NCBI GenBank assembly: GCA_024349245.1
Contig: JALDNG010000039.1
Span: 187,501-251,500 of the forward strand
DNA from: Neodontobutis hainanensis
Lineage: Eukaryota > Chordata > Actinopteri > Gobiiformes > Odontobutidae
Reading direction: 5' to 3'
Length of the DNA: 64,000 nucleotides
Numbering within the stretch: the first letter of the stretch is position 1; every line of letters starts with the position of its first letter. Both the position numbers and the translations under genes were made by a program. Positions 1 through 12,289 of the stretch are shown one piece after another. The notes under the pieces are model-generated. The model was not told the DNA's origin. It made no database searches and saw nothing but the letters and a program-made list of their open reading frames with translations.

Positions 1-3000
1 GGAACCAAAACTGCTGGGATTTATAATGTATGATGTTTATTATGATAAATGACGGTCCAGAATCTGGCAGAAGAAAGATTGGACCGCTGGTTAATAGTGG
101 GCTTTAGTCACAGTTTGCTTTTGTAGTTAAGAAATGTAGCTGCTTTTTCTTCATGTTTAATGCAACAGTGTCTAAAAAAAGACTGAGTGAAGCAGTCATA
201 TAATGTCGACACATGCTAATTCCCGCCTCAACTACTTGGGCACTTATTCGTGAAATAAAGCAGCCAGCCGGATGAAATATGACTAGAATGTTTTATGACT
301 CAGATCATCCATAAATGAAAACATTGTTTATTGGCAGTAAATGCTAAATGTCGTCTACATGAGGAGAATTCTAGTTGAACAAATCAGAATTCAGTCTGGT
401 TCACCGCATCCGAGAGCGGCAGACAAAAACAAGGGGAAGGAAATGCGACCTGTTTCTTGTCTTTAAAAAGATGACACAGACAATACAGAGACACTCACAA
501 GCTCTAGTGCTCCTACCCCGGAGCGGAAGCTTGGCTGCTTGGACAAAGCTGAAACAGGGAAGAGCAAAGAGACTGGAAAAGAACAGCCAACAACATCCTC
601 GACGGGCCGCCTCTCTGTGACATTTCAGCTGTGGCCCGAGGCAGTGTGCAGGAGACATTTAATGCACACGAAAAGGCTGTTTATGTGCGATGCTCGCTCT
701 GCCCCTTTAAGGATTTTGGGCTCTGACAGTGCGATAAGACTTAAATTTATACTTGGCTATCAGAACATTGTCAGAAAGTCTTTAGAAGTGAGACAAAGGC
801 CGGACTAACAACACATTTAGCAACACACCAGAACACTTCCGAAAGCTCAGGGCTTTACTTTGTCCCGAAACGACGCAGGACAGAGCGGGATGAAAGAGTG
901 GCACTTTGCACAACCAAATGCCAAGTGTCAACTGTGGCAAAAAAAACAAACAAACTGAATTAAACTTGGACGACAAAGACGTAAACTACATTAATAAATA
1001 AATAATAAATAGATGCAAGCATCAGTTTTGAGTAATGTCATAAATAGATGTCAAAGAAGTCAATTAAGACATTATTCTAGAGTCATGTTCCACAGTGAAG
1101 ATGGACTTTTGATTAAAACTGCCACAGACTCCTACACAACGTCCAAATTGCAAAAGGGAGATTGGAAAGAACAAAACCTTGTGAAGGGAGCAGCCCAATA
1201 TGTCCCATTAAAATTTCCACAACACTGTTTTGAAAAAAGTGGCTCAGACACTAGATCCCAAAATGTCCAGAAGAATAATTGATTGCCCATGTGAGGAAGG
1301 ATGCATGCTTTAGGAACAGGTTGAAAGCAACACTTCGCAAATTAAAAGTTTACATTTCTTTTATTATTCAAAGAGACAACAATGCTGAGATCTGGAACTC
1401 TGTGACTTCAGTGCAGAGTCAAACTGTGATGACTCCGTGACTGTGTGAACACAAATTTAACTGGATTAACTTTTCACCATCACATCACCCATCTGTACTT
1501 TCTCCTGACTTGTTTGTGCACACATGCAACATATGCCTAGTTCATAAATGTTAGAGATATAGTTTTATCCACTGAGGGTTACTTTATGATGAGCATTTTG
1601 CTTTGATGTCATTGTGTATTCAGACAATGCTCATGTCATTATGCTTCAAGTATTTAAACAAAGCAGAAAGCATCACACAGTGACGCAGAGAACAGCACAA
1701 GGCTTCCATACTCTGGCTCACAGTGCCATTCACACAACATACAGGACGCCAGCATGCTACAGTGTCAATACACCCACCTACTTGACTTTTCATGCAGCTC
1801 TCCTTTTGTTTCTCCTTTTCACACACAACCGGCGCATGGGCCCTGTACTCTGAAGCCAGTACAGTTAGACCAAACAATCTCAGCCTGCATGTTACCCCCA
1901 ATTTACAACGAAAGCATCTCACGAGGGTTGTGTGTTCACCGGCTCATGCTGTTGAATTGCTTTCTATGTTAGTCAGACTGACAATTCACACCAGCTGCAT
2001 CTCAGAAGCGTCTCAGATGCGTCTCAATGCGACGACGCGCTATTGATAAGTTAGACTTCTATTTTCCGAGCGGCTCTGCATCAATCTGCGAGCTACACCG
2101 GAAAAACATAGGCACCAAGTTTTAAAAATAAACATCCGCTACGCTATCAAAATAAAAGCACTAAAACATAGCTGCAATATAAACATCACGCTTCTGGTAG
2201 TTTGTGTTGTCTGATCACAGCAAGTTCAATTGTAGCAAAAACAATTGTTTTAAACTAAAGAATAAAAAATACAATTTAGTGCAACAAACTACAATTAATA
2301 TGAGAGTAGATAATGTAGCTTAGCCATTTGAAGAAGGAAGAATATCACAAAAGTATGGATGAAGTCTATAAAAAAGAGGGAGCTCCACACACACAGAACA
2401 GTAGCAGCGATGTTTCTAGTGTGAACTGACACTTTTAAAGCAAACGCGAGTAACACACAACGCTCAAGCACCGCTCGGGAGACGCTTTTGTTGTAAATTT
2501 GGAGTTATGAGTGCTTAATGAAGCGTGTTACCAGCAGCTCTTTTGCCATTGCTGACCGGCCAGTGTTACTGTCATCTGTCTAACTCAACCTGATCTGGAA
2601 TCATTTCTACAGAGCGCTACCTTGATAGAAGGTGAACCAGGTCAGTCATACCAAAAAAAACATGTTTACCTCAAAACCCCCAAATCTCGGTTGTACAAGG
2701 TCGTGGGAGTTGCCTTAGGAAGCAGTGGGATATAATCTGTAATAAGAAATAATTGGAGGGTATGACTCTTAGAAAGATACACTAATTCAATCACGTGAGC
2801 TTTACTTCTCCTACAACTTTGGAAGAATTTTGTTTTAGAAACAATGATAAAAAGACAAAGTCATAATGAGGACGTCTGATGGCTGTCAGCTTTTTGAGTG
2901 ACGGCTCTGTCACAGCATGGAGTGAGCTACAAATCTCATAAAGAGATACATAAAGAGATGCATACAGCAAAACACTACTTTGATGGCACCCAAACTTTTC

Positions 3001-5256
3001 CAGCCCGAAGATCAATTCTGGAGATGTAATTAGGCAAGCTGTCAGAGCAGCCTGCCGTACCCAGTCTGTGTGTGTGTGTCTCCGGAGGTGTAATTACCAT
3101 CGGTGCTGCCACAGGGCTGGGATGCTGGGCGTGAGACAGGATGGCCACTGTCAGTAATTGGCTGGCGTGGACCTGCAGCGAACACATGCAATCAGACAAG
3201 GACACAAAACATAGCCAGAGTGAGAGGACACAATACATCCTCCTCATTCACAGCTGCTATAGGCTGCAGAGGGAGTGAGATACAATAACAAAGACATGAC
3301 AAAGGGCCTGCACCACGAAAATAACTCCGGGTTTTGGTTTAATGCCCATTACTCTCTGATGGACAAAGAAGTCAGAGGGATTGTTGAGTAATGGATGGGA
3401 TATCAAACCCAACTTTACGAGTTTTTTCCACTAGAAAGTAACTGTACAAAGGACAATTCAGATTTTATACAATAGTCATGTCCCAATTAGTTTTGCAGAA
3501 ATTGTTTTTCTAAAGGGTTCAATCCAAATTTTGTGAGAATAGTCACCCATCACATATATGAATGTAAAGATTGATTAGGAGTGGGTAACATTTCAAATAT
3601 CAAAAGTAAATTATATTGGCATAGAGCCAAATGAAAGTCTGTGTATGTCAAAGAAATTTCATTATGTTTTTTTTAACCAAGACTGAGTCATAATTTATTG
3701 TAAAGTCCCAGCATGTGTGTATGTAGTTGTAGTGTTTGTATGTACAAACATGCTTAGGATTTATATTATGTCCCTTCATTTATCACCAGCCCATTGGGTC
3801 TCTATTCCCTACATCAGCACTTTTGAGGAACCAGGGCCACCTCTAACCAATACTCTCCTGTCAGCCAAATGCTAATGGTGGCCCGGCCAAGTCTGTCATG
3901 TCCCACAACGCCATTCCCACCGGGACCCACTGCATCTGCCATGTGACCAACGCCACATTTACGCACCAAACAATGTGAGGATTTAAGCTTGTTAGTGTGT
4001 GGTTTGTCATATAGCAGTTTCTTGGGCCCGTCCCACGACCCCTGTATTACAATCTAATTTAAACCAAGACACGTGTATTATAAGGCTGTTTTCATTAAGG
4101 TATGTAATTGTGTATGTAAATTTTGAGTTCACAGAGTTGACTTTTCAGACGTTTTTATAGTGTTCTTATACTTGTTTGTTCTTGGATGTTTGTTTAGAGC
4201 TGAATTACTGAGAGGTTTGTCCAAAAAATAAGGTGATGGTGCACTGACACTAGGGTAAAATGTTCAGAAATACTGAAATACTCTAATACTTTTGAATATG
4301 CAAAAGAAAAAACACAAAAGAAACTATATCTAACTATCTATAAAAGTTACTATATCTAACACATGATTGTTAAACCTCTCAATTATTTAATGCAAATAGT
4401 TGCATTCCATCCTCATTTTGAACTTCTGCATCATCAACTTAGTATATGTCAAAACATGCATTATACACTTACGCAGACTTTTGATAAATCTCTGTAAGCT
4501 TGATTGTGAAACACTGTTGAACTTTCTCTAAGTATGGATATCCAATCATAGCAAAAATCTACCCCCGCAAACAATCTCCATGCACTCTCCAATGCATGCG
4601 TCCGTGTCACAGAAGCACCATCAATCATATTAGGCATTGTTGTGGCATAACAAATTCTCTTATTACATTCGATAATGCAACTTCATTTAAGCTACAAAAA
4701 ATGTGTCACAAGGCTGCATTTAATTAAAGTAAAAACATCTAAGTCAAAGCCCTCAATAAATGTGATTTAAAAAACTTCATATGATGCAAGTGGTTCAAAT
4801 GATATGCCTTTGTTCTTGTACCAACCATCTGAGAATGTCATGTCAGCCAGTCTTTGAGTTTGAAGTTCTAGAAGCATCTCCATATCCATCCCTTGATACA
4901 GAGAAAAACATTTGTCAGGCTACCTCATTGAGCTTTGAGTCTCCCACAACCCAGATTGTTTCTGACTCCTGTGGTGCCTCTTTCCTCCATCCCCATCAGT
5001 CTTCCTATAGCTCTTATAGCTCTGCTCCCACCTGCCTTTAGTTCCACATTCCTCCATCCCTTTCTTCCAGTCCCTTTTCCCAATGTCTGCCAACGGAATT
5101 GTATTTGTGGATCATTAACTAACGTTATCATGCCATATATTTACTCTTGCCATGCACATGTCTTATTTGCAAATATAGCTTGTGCTATTGTGATGTTTTT
5201 GATGAATCATAATTGCTTTATTAACGTAACAGGAATTAGAGGGCTGCCCAGTGGTG
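1..5256. other. AT-rich DNA without a recognised gene
   Basis: I see no coding region with domain motifs, no RNA gene and no mobile element I can name. The open frames are short, overlap on both strands and have low-complexity translations. A more CpG-rich patch lies near 1990-2100, but I see no promoter elements with it. Confidence 0.55.
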
Positions 5257-5490
5257 GATGGGTTAGAACCGTCCAAAGACATGTATATATTGGTGAATCT
5301 AAATTGCTCATACTGAATGAAATTTGTATATCTTTTAGCTGACAATCATCCATGGTGTACCCCACTACATGCTCAAAGCAACACACTAACTTTTGGACAA
5401 TTTCCTATTTTTTTTTTGTCTGCCAAGAACAAACAAACCATGTTTTGACAAAACAAGCAAACTCCGGCATCCTACACACACTACATATAC
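5257..5490 (+). repeat. Dispersed repeat, copy 1 (pair with 9494-9758)
   Basis: This stretch matches 9494-9758 in the same orientation, starting at GATGGGTTAGAACCGTCC and running to the CACACTACA block. The shared middle includes the phrase ACCCCACTACATGCTCAAAG. Its first 90 bases resemble the middle of the SINE-like family found elsewhere here (CCAAAGACATG, then AATCTAAATTGC). Copy 1 lacks short blocks present in copy 2, so both have decayed separately. No terminal inverted repeat or coding capacity is visible. The family is not one I can name. Confidence 0.7.
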
Positions 5491-8400
5491 TAGTGTCACA
5501 TACAGTATGTCCCCCTGAGAGGCATACATTTGTAATAAACAATGTCTTTTCGCTGTGTAATCCAACGTAACCCCAGTGCCCGTCTTGTGTATTCTCCTTG
5601 TTTGCAGCTCTTCATACCTTGTTCACCTGTCATTCTGTTCCCTCACTGCTCTGCCTGTCTCTGTTTACCGCTCCTCTTCTCTGTCCGCAGCCACCTGCTC
5701 CTGCCTGCTACTTGTTTACCAGTTTTGTACTCTACTCATTAATGCATTCAGTGACTTGTCAGTGTCTACCACAGTGTGTCTTACATTGGGTTGGCTCCAC
5801 TCTGGCGCTGATATGCCGACGACAGTGAGGAAATGAGCATAAGCATGACAAATGATGGGATTGTGCACAGAGTTGCTCAGGGCGAGACAGCCGCAGATAC
5901 ACGCAGATGGATGAGTGTTTGGACGGGAAATATATTGTCAAATAACACGCAGGCATATTTTACAAGGAATAAGACTATGCTCTTGTGTTAGGAGGTGGTA
6001 GAGATGTTTACATATTGAAATAGCAAACTAGTCTATAAGAATTTTGTATATCTATCATTCTTCTTTACAGTAAGCTAAAGTAAGATTTGCACAAGTAGAC
6101 TAGGACTCTAGATAATTATTAATATGTAACCTTTCCAGACAGTGTACTTTTGTGATGTGGATGAAGTCAAAAGTGCTGTAGAACTGAGAGGGTCCGGAGA
6201 TTGTTCATTCCGTCTGCAATAAGACTGCAATAATGTGTGTGCACTTTATTACTATTGCTTGTAACTTTCAACTAACCTTATAGCATATTTATTTATGTAT
6301 TTGTTGTGTTTTTTTTACATATGTTTTATGAATAAAGTGGCAGTGTGTTGTATGCTGCTGGACACTTGAATTACTGTGTGCTATTCCATGCAGAGAGTTG
6401 CAGAGATGACACAAAGGGGATCCACACGACAGGATGGGGAGGAGAAGCATGTTTGACAAATGAATGATCCATGTGCATTTGATACCATTTTATTTTAGCA
6501 CTGTATATCTTTAAAACACCATAACATGACTTTGCTTTTGGTAAAAGACTAAACAACAGGTCTTAATCAGTCGCTTCAGAGTTGCTCTTCAACACCAGGC
6601 TGAAGTAAAAATACTGTATATTCCAGTGCAATTTTGTGTGCTGGCCCACAATGCAAGGTCACACACACTTGGACACACACCGTGCGAGCAGAGCAGATGG
6701 AGGCTCTCCACCAGCTCGCTGCGTACGGCACTCATGTGACCCCGGCCACCTGGGCTGAGGAAGGTGACAGCACGGCTCTGTACCAACACACTCTCTCAGA
6801 TCCACACGCTTGCTGATAGGGCAGCAGGTCACACATATATGCACATACAGCACACACCTGGCTGCACACGAGAGAATTTCCTCCTAGCATGTCTGGCACC
6901 AGCTTCACGGTGGCCTATGGATCAGTGACTCTGGTGCACAGGTGCAAATTTGGCAGGTTAGTTACGTTGAGATGCTCAAACAAGGCCTGAAATTTATTTT
7001 TTTTCCACCTGTGAAAGATGAAAGTTTTAAAAATTATCTTATCTTGTTAAATGATTGAAAAACAGGCTCTGGTGAAGGTGGTGGACTAGAATGTGCATTT
7101 TAATATCATCACTACCAGAGAGAACATGAAAACAAAAGGAAAGCCTGGGATATTTTAGATAAGCTCAAACCTAATTGGATTGTGTTATCAGTTAGGTAAC
7201 ACAATTCAGATTGTAATTATACTTGTTGGCAAGCTAGTCTCCAGAATCCACTTATACAAGGCAACAAAGGCACCAGGTTATAGTTAAAGAAATATATTAT
7301 AGTTTATGCAATTTAACAATTAGGGTTTAGTGTAATATACAATAAATATCTGACTTGGTGGCTCAAGGGTTGCGTTGAATCTGGTGCAAAAGTACACACG
7401 TGGCAGGTTTTGTTGTGCTCTGCTGCAAATACATTTCACATCAAAGAAAAGTGAACACGAACAGCTGGCCAACAAGGGCACTGGTGCATGGCAGTAGAAC
7501 AGAATCCAAGGCCAAAGAATGAAGGCAAAGGGAAGTCTGGAATGCTTTAGATTAGCTCAAGCCTAAACAGATTTCATTGTGGCTGAACTAACACTAGAAT
7601 ATTTATAATATCATTTCATTTTACAACCTTGTCTCCAATATTGCTATGCCATTGACTAATAAAAGTTAAATTTGAAGTATTATTTAACTGTGAGTAGCAT
7701 TTTAGAAATGTACCTAATTATTGCTTATTGTTTAACGTTTTGCAAAGATGTTCTGACAGTCTTTTAAAAAACCTTATCCCAATGCCTCCACTATGCCCTA
7801 TTTTATGGAAGTTTGTGAAGGCCATGAAGGGCACACAAGTCCAAAGCTGGGACATCAGAATACCATCCACAATTGCTGGATTTATCAGAAAAAAACACTG
7901 CAGAGTTGGGAATTGCAATTATAGAAACAGTACTTTTTACATTTTATTGTAAATTTTTAACCATGTTTCTTCAAAGCGTTTTGCTTTGACTAACTTAGAA
8001 TCGCACTTAGCATTGTCATTTGGATAAGTACAGGCTACAATGTTCATTTAAATTAAGCCTTACACCCTCATATCCAACCTTTTATGACAGTTGTGCATTT
8101 CCATTTTAGTTTTAACAGGCTTCTAACTGTCCAAATGTGACAACCACGGTCTCACTGCTCAAAATCTCAGTCAGCGACAGCCTATCTGTGAGTCCACTGG
8201 GGAGGGGGGGGGTATAGTCAGCAGCCCACACTGAGAGCCGCTGGCCCAGCTTTCAGCGGGGATAATGACAGCGCAGGGCTCAAGTCTTTGGTCTATTTTG
8301 CCGACACCACGGGGAAATAAAGACAAATTGGTCCAACAATCTCTACTTCCAAGCGTGTCCCATCCGGCGCCGACTTTCATCTCTGCGTTTGATGCTCCCT

Positions 8401-8634
8401 CACTCTCCGGCTCTCAGTCAAACAGGAAGATGGTGATTTGAGACTCAAGTGTCAGGACATGGAGTGATACTGGGCTTTTAGGGGATCACTGCAGTTGTCA
8501 GTCATATTTGGCTTTTTATGTGGTCGGCTGGAAAGCAAAGAAGCTGTGTTAAATGGTGCATGTACATTGTGTTTTCTACTTTGATTTGAACGTAGAGCAA
8601 CACATGCATTCGGTGAATATTACAATAATTAAGA
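5491..8634. other. No gene; contains a diverged tandem duplication
   Basis: No supported gene. 6920-7250 and 7375-7650 share ordered blocks (a CTGGTGCA-GGCAGGTT block, a GGAAAGCCTGGGATATTTTAGAT-like block, then AGCTCAA-CCTAA), suggesting an old duplication of about 450 bases. The rest is AT-rich DNA without recognisable elements. Confidence 0.45.
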
Positions 8635-8815
8635 GGCTGGGGGTTGGAATTCCTTGGAGAGCAACTCCAGCCACCATCTATCTGTGCCGGTCCCAAGCCC
8701 GGGTAAATAGAGAGGGTTTGCGTCAGTTAGGGCATCCAGTATATAAGCTGCAGCTACTCATGTGAACTACTTTGCTGTGGCGATCTTGGCTGGGGAAAAG
8801 CCGAAAGGCACTTTC
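8635..8815 (+). repeat. Non-LTR retrotransposon 3' tail-like fragment
   Basis: The order of phrases CACCATCTATCTGTGCCGG, TCCCAAGCCCGG, TTGCGTCAGTTAGGGCATCC and GCTGTGGCGATCTTGGCTGG followed by GCCGAAAG matches a common teleost repeat usually found at LINE 3' ends. I recognise the tail type but cannot assign the family from this part alone. No coding sequence survives. Confidence 0.5.
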
Positions 8816-8819
8816 TGTC

Positions 8820-8985
8820 AGACATTTATTCCCCAATTCACCCAACACATGCATGTCCTCAAAACAAATGCATGAATGAAGCAATTTTTGGATAAGCAGA
8901 CACAGAGGAGGGCCATTGCCAGCCAGTTTGGGGTTTGACCCCAACACTTTCTTGCTGTGAGAGAGGACATACCAACATGCATGTC
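8820..8985 (-). repeat. SINE-like repeat fragment
   Basis: On the minus strand this reads CACAGCAAGAAAGTGTTGGGG, then TCAAACCCC, then a degraded body ending near AATTGGGGAATAAATG. It has the same plan as the copies at 18843, 19655 and 45475: a CACAGCAAGAAGGT block, a Pol III B-box-like TTCAAACCC, and a body with ACATGCATG and an AAATTGCC-like end. It is a noncoding dispersed repeat. Confidence 0.5.
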
Positions 8986-9073
8986 GATGGTGCCAGTGAT
9001 ACTCAGACAAACATAACTGTATGCAGACAACTGAGTGGAGCCCAGTTAGTTTCTGTAGTTTACACTTTATTGA

Positions 9074-9205
9074 TGACATGACAGAGACTTGTCTAAAAAG
9101 TAAACATTTTTACAGTTACATAATGCAAAACTCACCAGTTTGCCGGTGTTTGTGACGCTCAGTAGTTTTACCCCTGTGGTTGTCTTTTAAGAGATTGCTT
9201 ATTTG
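9074..9205 (+). repeat. Direct repeat unit (pair with 9754-9868)
   Basis: The unit runs from ACATGACAGAGACTTGTCTAA to CTGTGGTTGTCTTTTAAGAGA. The same ordered blocks recur at 9754-9868 (ACATGACATGTCTAAA, TTTTTACAGT, ACTCACCA, GCCGGTG, CTGTGGTTGTCTTTTAAGAG). The two copies are about 680 bases apart in the same orientation, suggesting local duplication or two insertions of one element. Confidence 0.6.
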
Positions 9206-9493
9206 ATGTGTTTGCCATAGATTTACTCTACGTAGCCAGCATGTGTACCTACAGATGCAGAATAAACTGTCTCTAGACCTTTTTAAAAACATACAACCAA
9301 ACAGAAACAAAGCTTCACATAAAGTCATGAATGATGCGGTTGTATTAAACTCTTTTGGGTTTACGTTGCTAAGAAAGTGAATGCATTAGGCTGGCCAGAA
9401 AAATGTGATGTTTTTGATAGTACTCTGCTGTCAAAGGTTTTTTCTATGATATTTCCAGGTGTACCATATACTGTATGTATCATAATGGCTTTA

Positions 9494-9758
9494 GATGGGT
9501 TAGAACCGTCCAAAGACTTGTATGTATTGGTAAATCTAAATTGCCCATACTGAATGAAATTTGTTTATCTTTTAGTGTTGACCCTGCGATTAACTGAAAA
9601 TCATCCATGTTGTACCCCACTACATGCTCAAAGCAACACATTAGTATATCCACTACTAACCTTTGGACAATTTCGTATTCTTTATTTTTGTCTATCCAGA
9701 ACAAACATCATGTTTTGACAAAACAAGCAAACTCCAGCATCCTAAACACACTACACAT
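9494..9758 (+). repeat. Dispersed repeat, copy 2 (pair with 5257-5490)
   Basis: Second copy of the unit described at 5257-5490. It keeps two short blocks missing from copy 1: TGTTGACCCTGCGATTAAC, which looks like the SINE-family phrase around CAGCCCTGCGACTAACTGG, and a TTAGTATATCCACTA block. It runs directly into the repeat unit at 9754-9868. No open frame of interest. Confidence 0.7.
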
Positions 9759-9868
9759 GACATGTCTAAAACCCATACCTTTTTACAGTAACGTAATGTA
9801 ACACTCACCATTTAGCCGGTGCACACAGTTTCAAGCCTGTGGTTGTCTTTTAAGAGAGTGTTTGAGCC
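9754..9868 (+). repeat. Direct repeat unit (pair with 9074-9205)
   Basis: Second copy of the 9074-9205 unit, ending at CTGTGGTTGTCTTTTAAGAGAG. It abuts copy 2 of the 5257/9494 family, so the two units may be parts of one longer element. Confidence 0.55.
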
Positions 9869-11922
9869 ACTAATACAAAGGAAGATGAAGCTCAGCACAT
9901 TAGTAACACATGGCTTCTGTTAGTACAAAGCAGACCCTCTACTGAAGCAATGCACTCACAGGCATTTTGTAGGAAATAACTTTTCTTACTTGTAAGAAGG
10001 ATTTAATAATTGTGTTTATTTGTAAGTATGATTTTAATTTGTATTAAAAAATATTGGTTAATACAGTTTTGTATTTGAAAACTATGTTTGTTATGCTTGT
10101 TTGTTCCGTGCATTATTATTTTTGTTTGCAGGCTTTTGATTTAAGTTCCATACATGACAATATACTATTGATATCAGTTTAAGCAGTCTTTTGCATTACA
10201 ATATAGTGCACACTTTCTCTAGCCTACACACCGTCATCTGTTTGGTTTGTAAGACAAGTGTCAAACTCAAATTTATGAAGGACACCTGTAGTAAAATGAA
10301 ATATCCACAGCCAAATGAACCCATACTTCAATGAGCTTTTACCAGATTGGGTTGTCACTGAACATAGAATCTAGTGACCTTTCAAAGACCACATAGATTC
10401 ATTTTTATTACCCATTAAATCCACAAATTCCCCAAAGAAATATCAGATCAGATCACAGGGTTGTTTTACTGCTGATATTTTGATTTGAACTAAAGTACGC
10501 AGGTGTAAAACAAAGTCCCTAAATCAGATGTTATTTAGCTTCCCAAAATCAGAAGAAAATGGAGTAGATTGCGACACGTCACATTCGTAGAAGATCTACT
10601 CACCTGATGAGAAGCAGACACTAGGACTCGGAGGACTAGCTGTCAGACAAGCTTCACAGAGAAAAGACAATTAACAGATGCCACATGTCTGATTATGCCA
10701 ATTTCAAAGTCCTTTTTTTATTTTTATTTATTTTTTTTTTTTTTTTGAGTCGTTGCTGAATTTGGGAACCCTCTGGGCTGATGTCTGAGTGATGATGATG
10801 AAGTGGCCTCACATGGAGCTGGGAAATGAATGAAGAGGAACCAGGAGCGTTAACCTGGATAAACAGCTCGTCTTTCATGTTGTTTATCAGAAAGTTGTGC
10901 ACTCCTCTGTGTTCCACCTGGTGTTCGCTGCACAGTGAGGGAAACTCTTTATAGTAGACAGATGGAGGAGATGGCAAGAGGAAAGAGGCAGACAAAGAAG
11001 AAGTAGTAGCGGAAAAGTCTTTTTTTGCATGAAAACAAACTTGGCCTGGTTGTCATGCTGATTGGAAGATTGACTGTCACATTTCTGTGGAGATGTGTAG
11101 AACAAGAGTAAATGAACAGTATCTGAAAGAGTCACAACAAAATGAAATGTCTTTATAGTGTTCACCACCACTGTTAACCTAAGCATCATCCATTGCAAAG
11201 ATCCTTCAAAGAGTGTGTTTTCTGTTAAGCTTTGGGTCAGGGTTTAGGAAATATTGCTAATGTTATCTGATGCTGGCTCCTTTGCAAATTCCAAACTGAA
11301 AACTTACAAACAGTTTTACATTCGGTCACACCTCAACAACAGAACACAGAGTTGCACTAACTATAGCTGAGCTTCAATCAAATATTATATGTGGTCTTCT
11401 TACTGAGGACACCAGAAAAAATGTGTGCATCCTGAATGCATTTAGATCATTCACAATTGCATTTGTGCTGGGCTTACCCCATCACGATATCTGGATTGAA
11501 ATGCAAGGTCTGAGAGGGGCCTGACTCATCTTCAGGATTAACCATTCTAGTCCTGTATCCCCAGTGTTCTGTCAAAAACCTACATCTAACCCAAGGGTAT
11601 GTGGCAGGATTACTGTAATGCAAAAGGGCTGTGGTCCAAACTTGCCATTGTTAATGAAGTCTATTCTTATTCACTAACAATGACCCAGGATCATTGCCTC
11701 GCTGCTTAATTGGAGTCTTTAGAACTGGTTGCGGTACATTTAATGCTACACTGTGTCTGCTTAGGCTGTTTTGAGGTTTCGCAGTATGTCCAAGTGATGG
11801 TAGCAAACAGAAGCACCCCCGCAGGGCTCAAAGTACAGGAACAGTTGTCACAGCCCAGTAGCTTGTGTGTGTGTGATTGTGAGCCCTGAAACAAGTGGTT
11901 TGTTAGATTCTGTGGGGGAAAA
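9869..11922. other. No gene; possible hAT end fragment at 10251-10275
   Basis: No gene is supported. Near 10257 the phrase AGTGTCAAACTCAAATTTAT resembles the end of vertebrate hAT-type nonautonomous elements (usual form begins CAGGGGTGTCAAACTCA), but no matching second end is visible nearby. A T-rich run lies at 10712-10746. The rest is ordinary AT-rich DNA. Confidence 0.4.
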
Positions 11923-12145
11923 CGTCTCGGGTTACGTATGTAACCCTTGTTCCCTGAGAAGGGAACGAGACACTGCGTCGGGAAACCGACACTATGGGGA
12001 ACGCCTTCGGCGTGACGGCTCTGAAGTATGAATGAAACTAGACCAATCCTGATTGGTGCAACATAATGCCGTGCGTGCGGCGTGCGGAAGTATAAAAGGC
12101 GCCGGCTCACCACGGCGCTAGTCTTTCGCGATGAAGCAATTGCTC
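11923..12145 (-). repeat. DIRS 3' inverted terminal repeat (with outer extension)
   Basis: From about 11946 inward this is the reverse complement of 16674-16876, with only a handful of differences over roughly 155 aligned bases, several at CpG sites. The outermost part, CGTCTCGGGTTACGTATGTA, has no counterpart at the other end. One-sided extension of one ITR is known for DIRS elements. It holds the short hairpins GTTCCCT-GAGA-AGGGAAC (11949-11966) and ACGCC-TTC-GGCGT (about 12001-12013). Confidence 0.9.
12043..12097 (+). promoter_or_regulatory. Promoter-like block in the DIRS 3' ITR, antisense to the element
   Basis: A CCAAT box (12043-12047) faces an inverted CCAAT box (ATTGG, 12052-12056), and a TATAAAA box starts at 12091, about 40 bases downstream. 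Order and spacing fit an RNA polymerase II core promoter reading into the element on the plus strand, so any transcript would be antisense to the element's genes. Activity is inferred, not shown. Confidence 0.45.
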
Positions 12146-12169
12146 CCGGGCATGGGGAGGCGTGGCGGT

Positions 12170-12276
12170 CGACGCAGTGTCTCGTTCCCTTCTCAGGGAA
12201 CAAGGGTTACATACGTAACCCGAGGCGTTCCACTCGAGGAACTCGCACTGCGCCGAAACCGACACTATGGGGAACG
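12170..12276. repeat. DIRS internal complementary region
   Basis: 12170-12227 is the reverse complement of the outer left end 11923-11980, with 57 of 58 positions matching by eye. 12228-12276 matches the reverse complement of the outer right end (TCGCACTGCG, then CGACACTATGGGGAACG). Together they form the complement of the left-right junction that a circular intermediate would contain. Known DIRS elements use such a region as a template to complete their ends. Two palindromes, 12184-12201 and 12227-12242, mark the two halves. Confidence 0.9.
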
Positions 12277-12289
12277 AAATACCCACTAC

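Noticed and set aside
4935..5342. 135-residue open frame
   Set aside because: It overlaps a dispersed repeat, has low-complexity composition and opposes other frames; no domain.
8150..8480. Possible conserved element in a G+C-richer patch
   Set aside because: No motif, exon boundary or repeat could be shown from the sequence.
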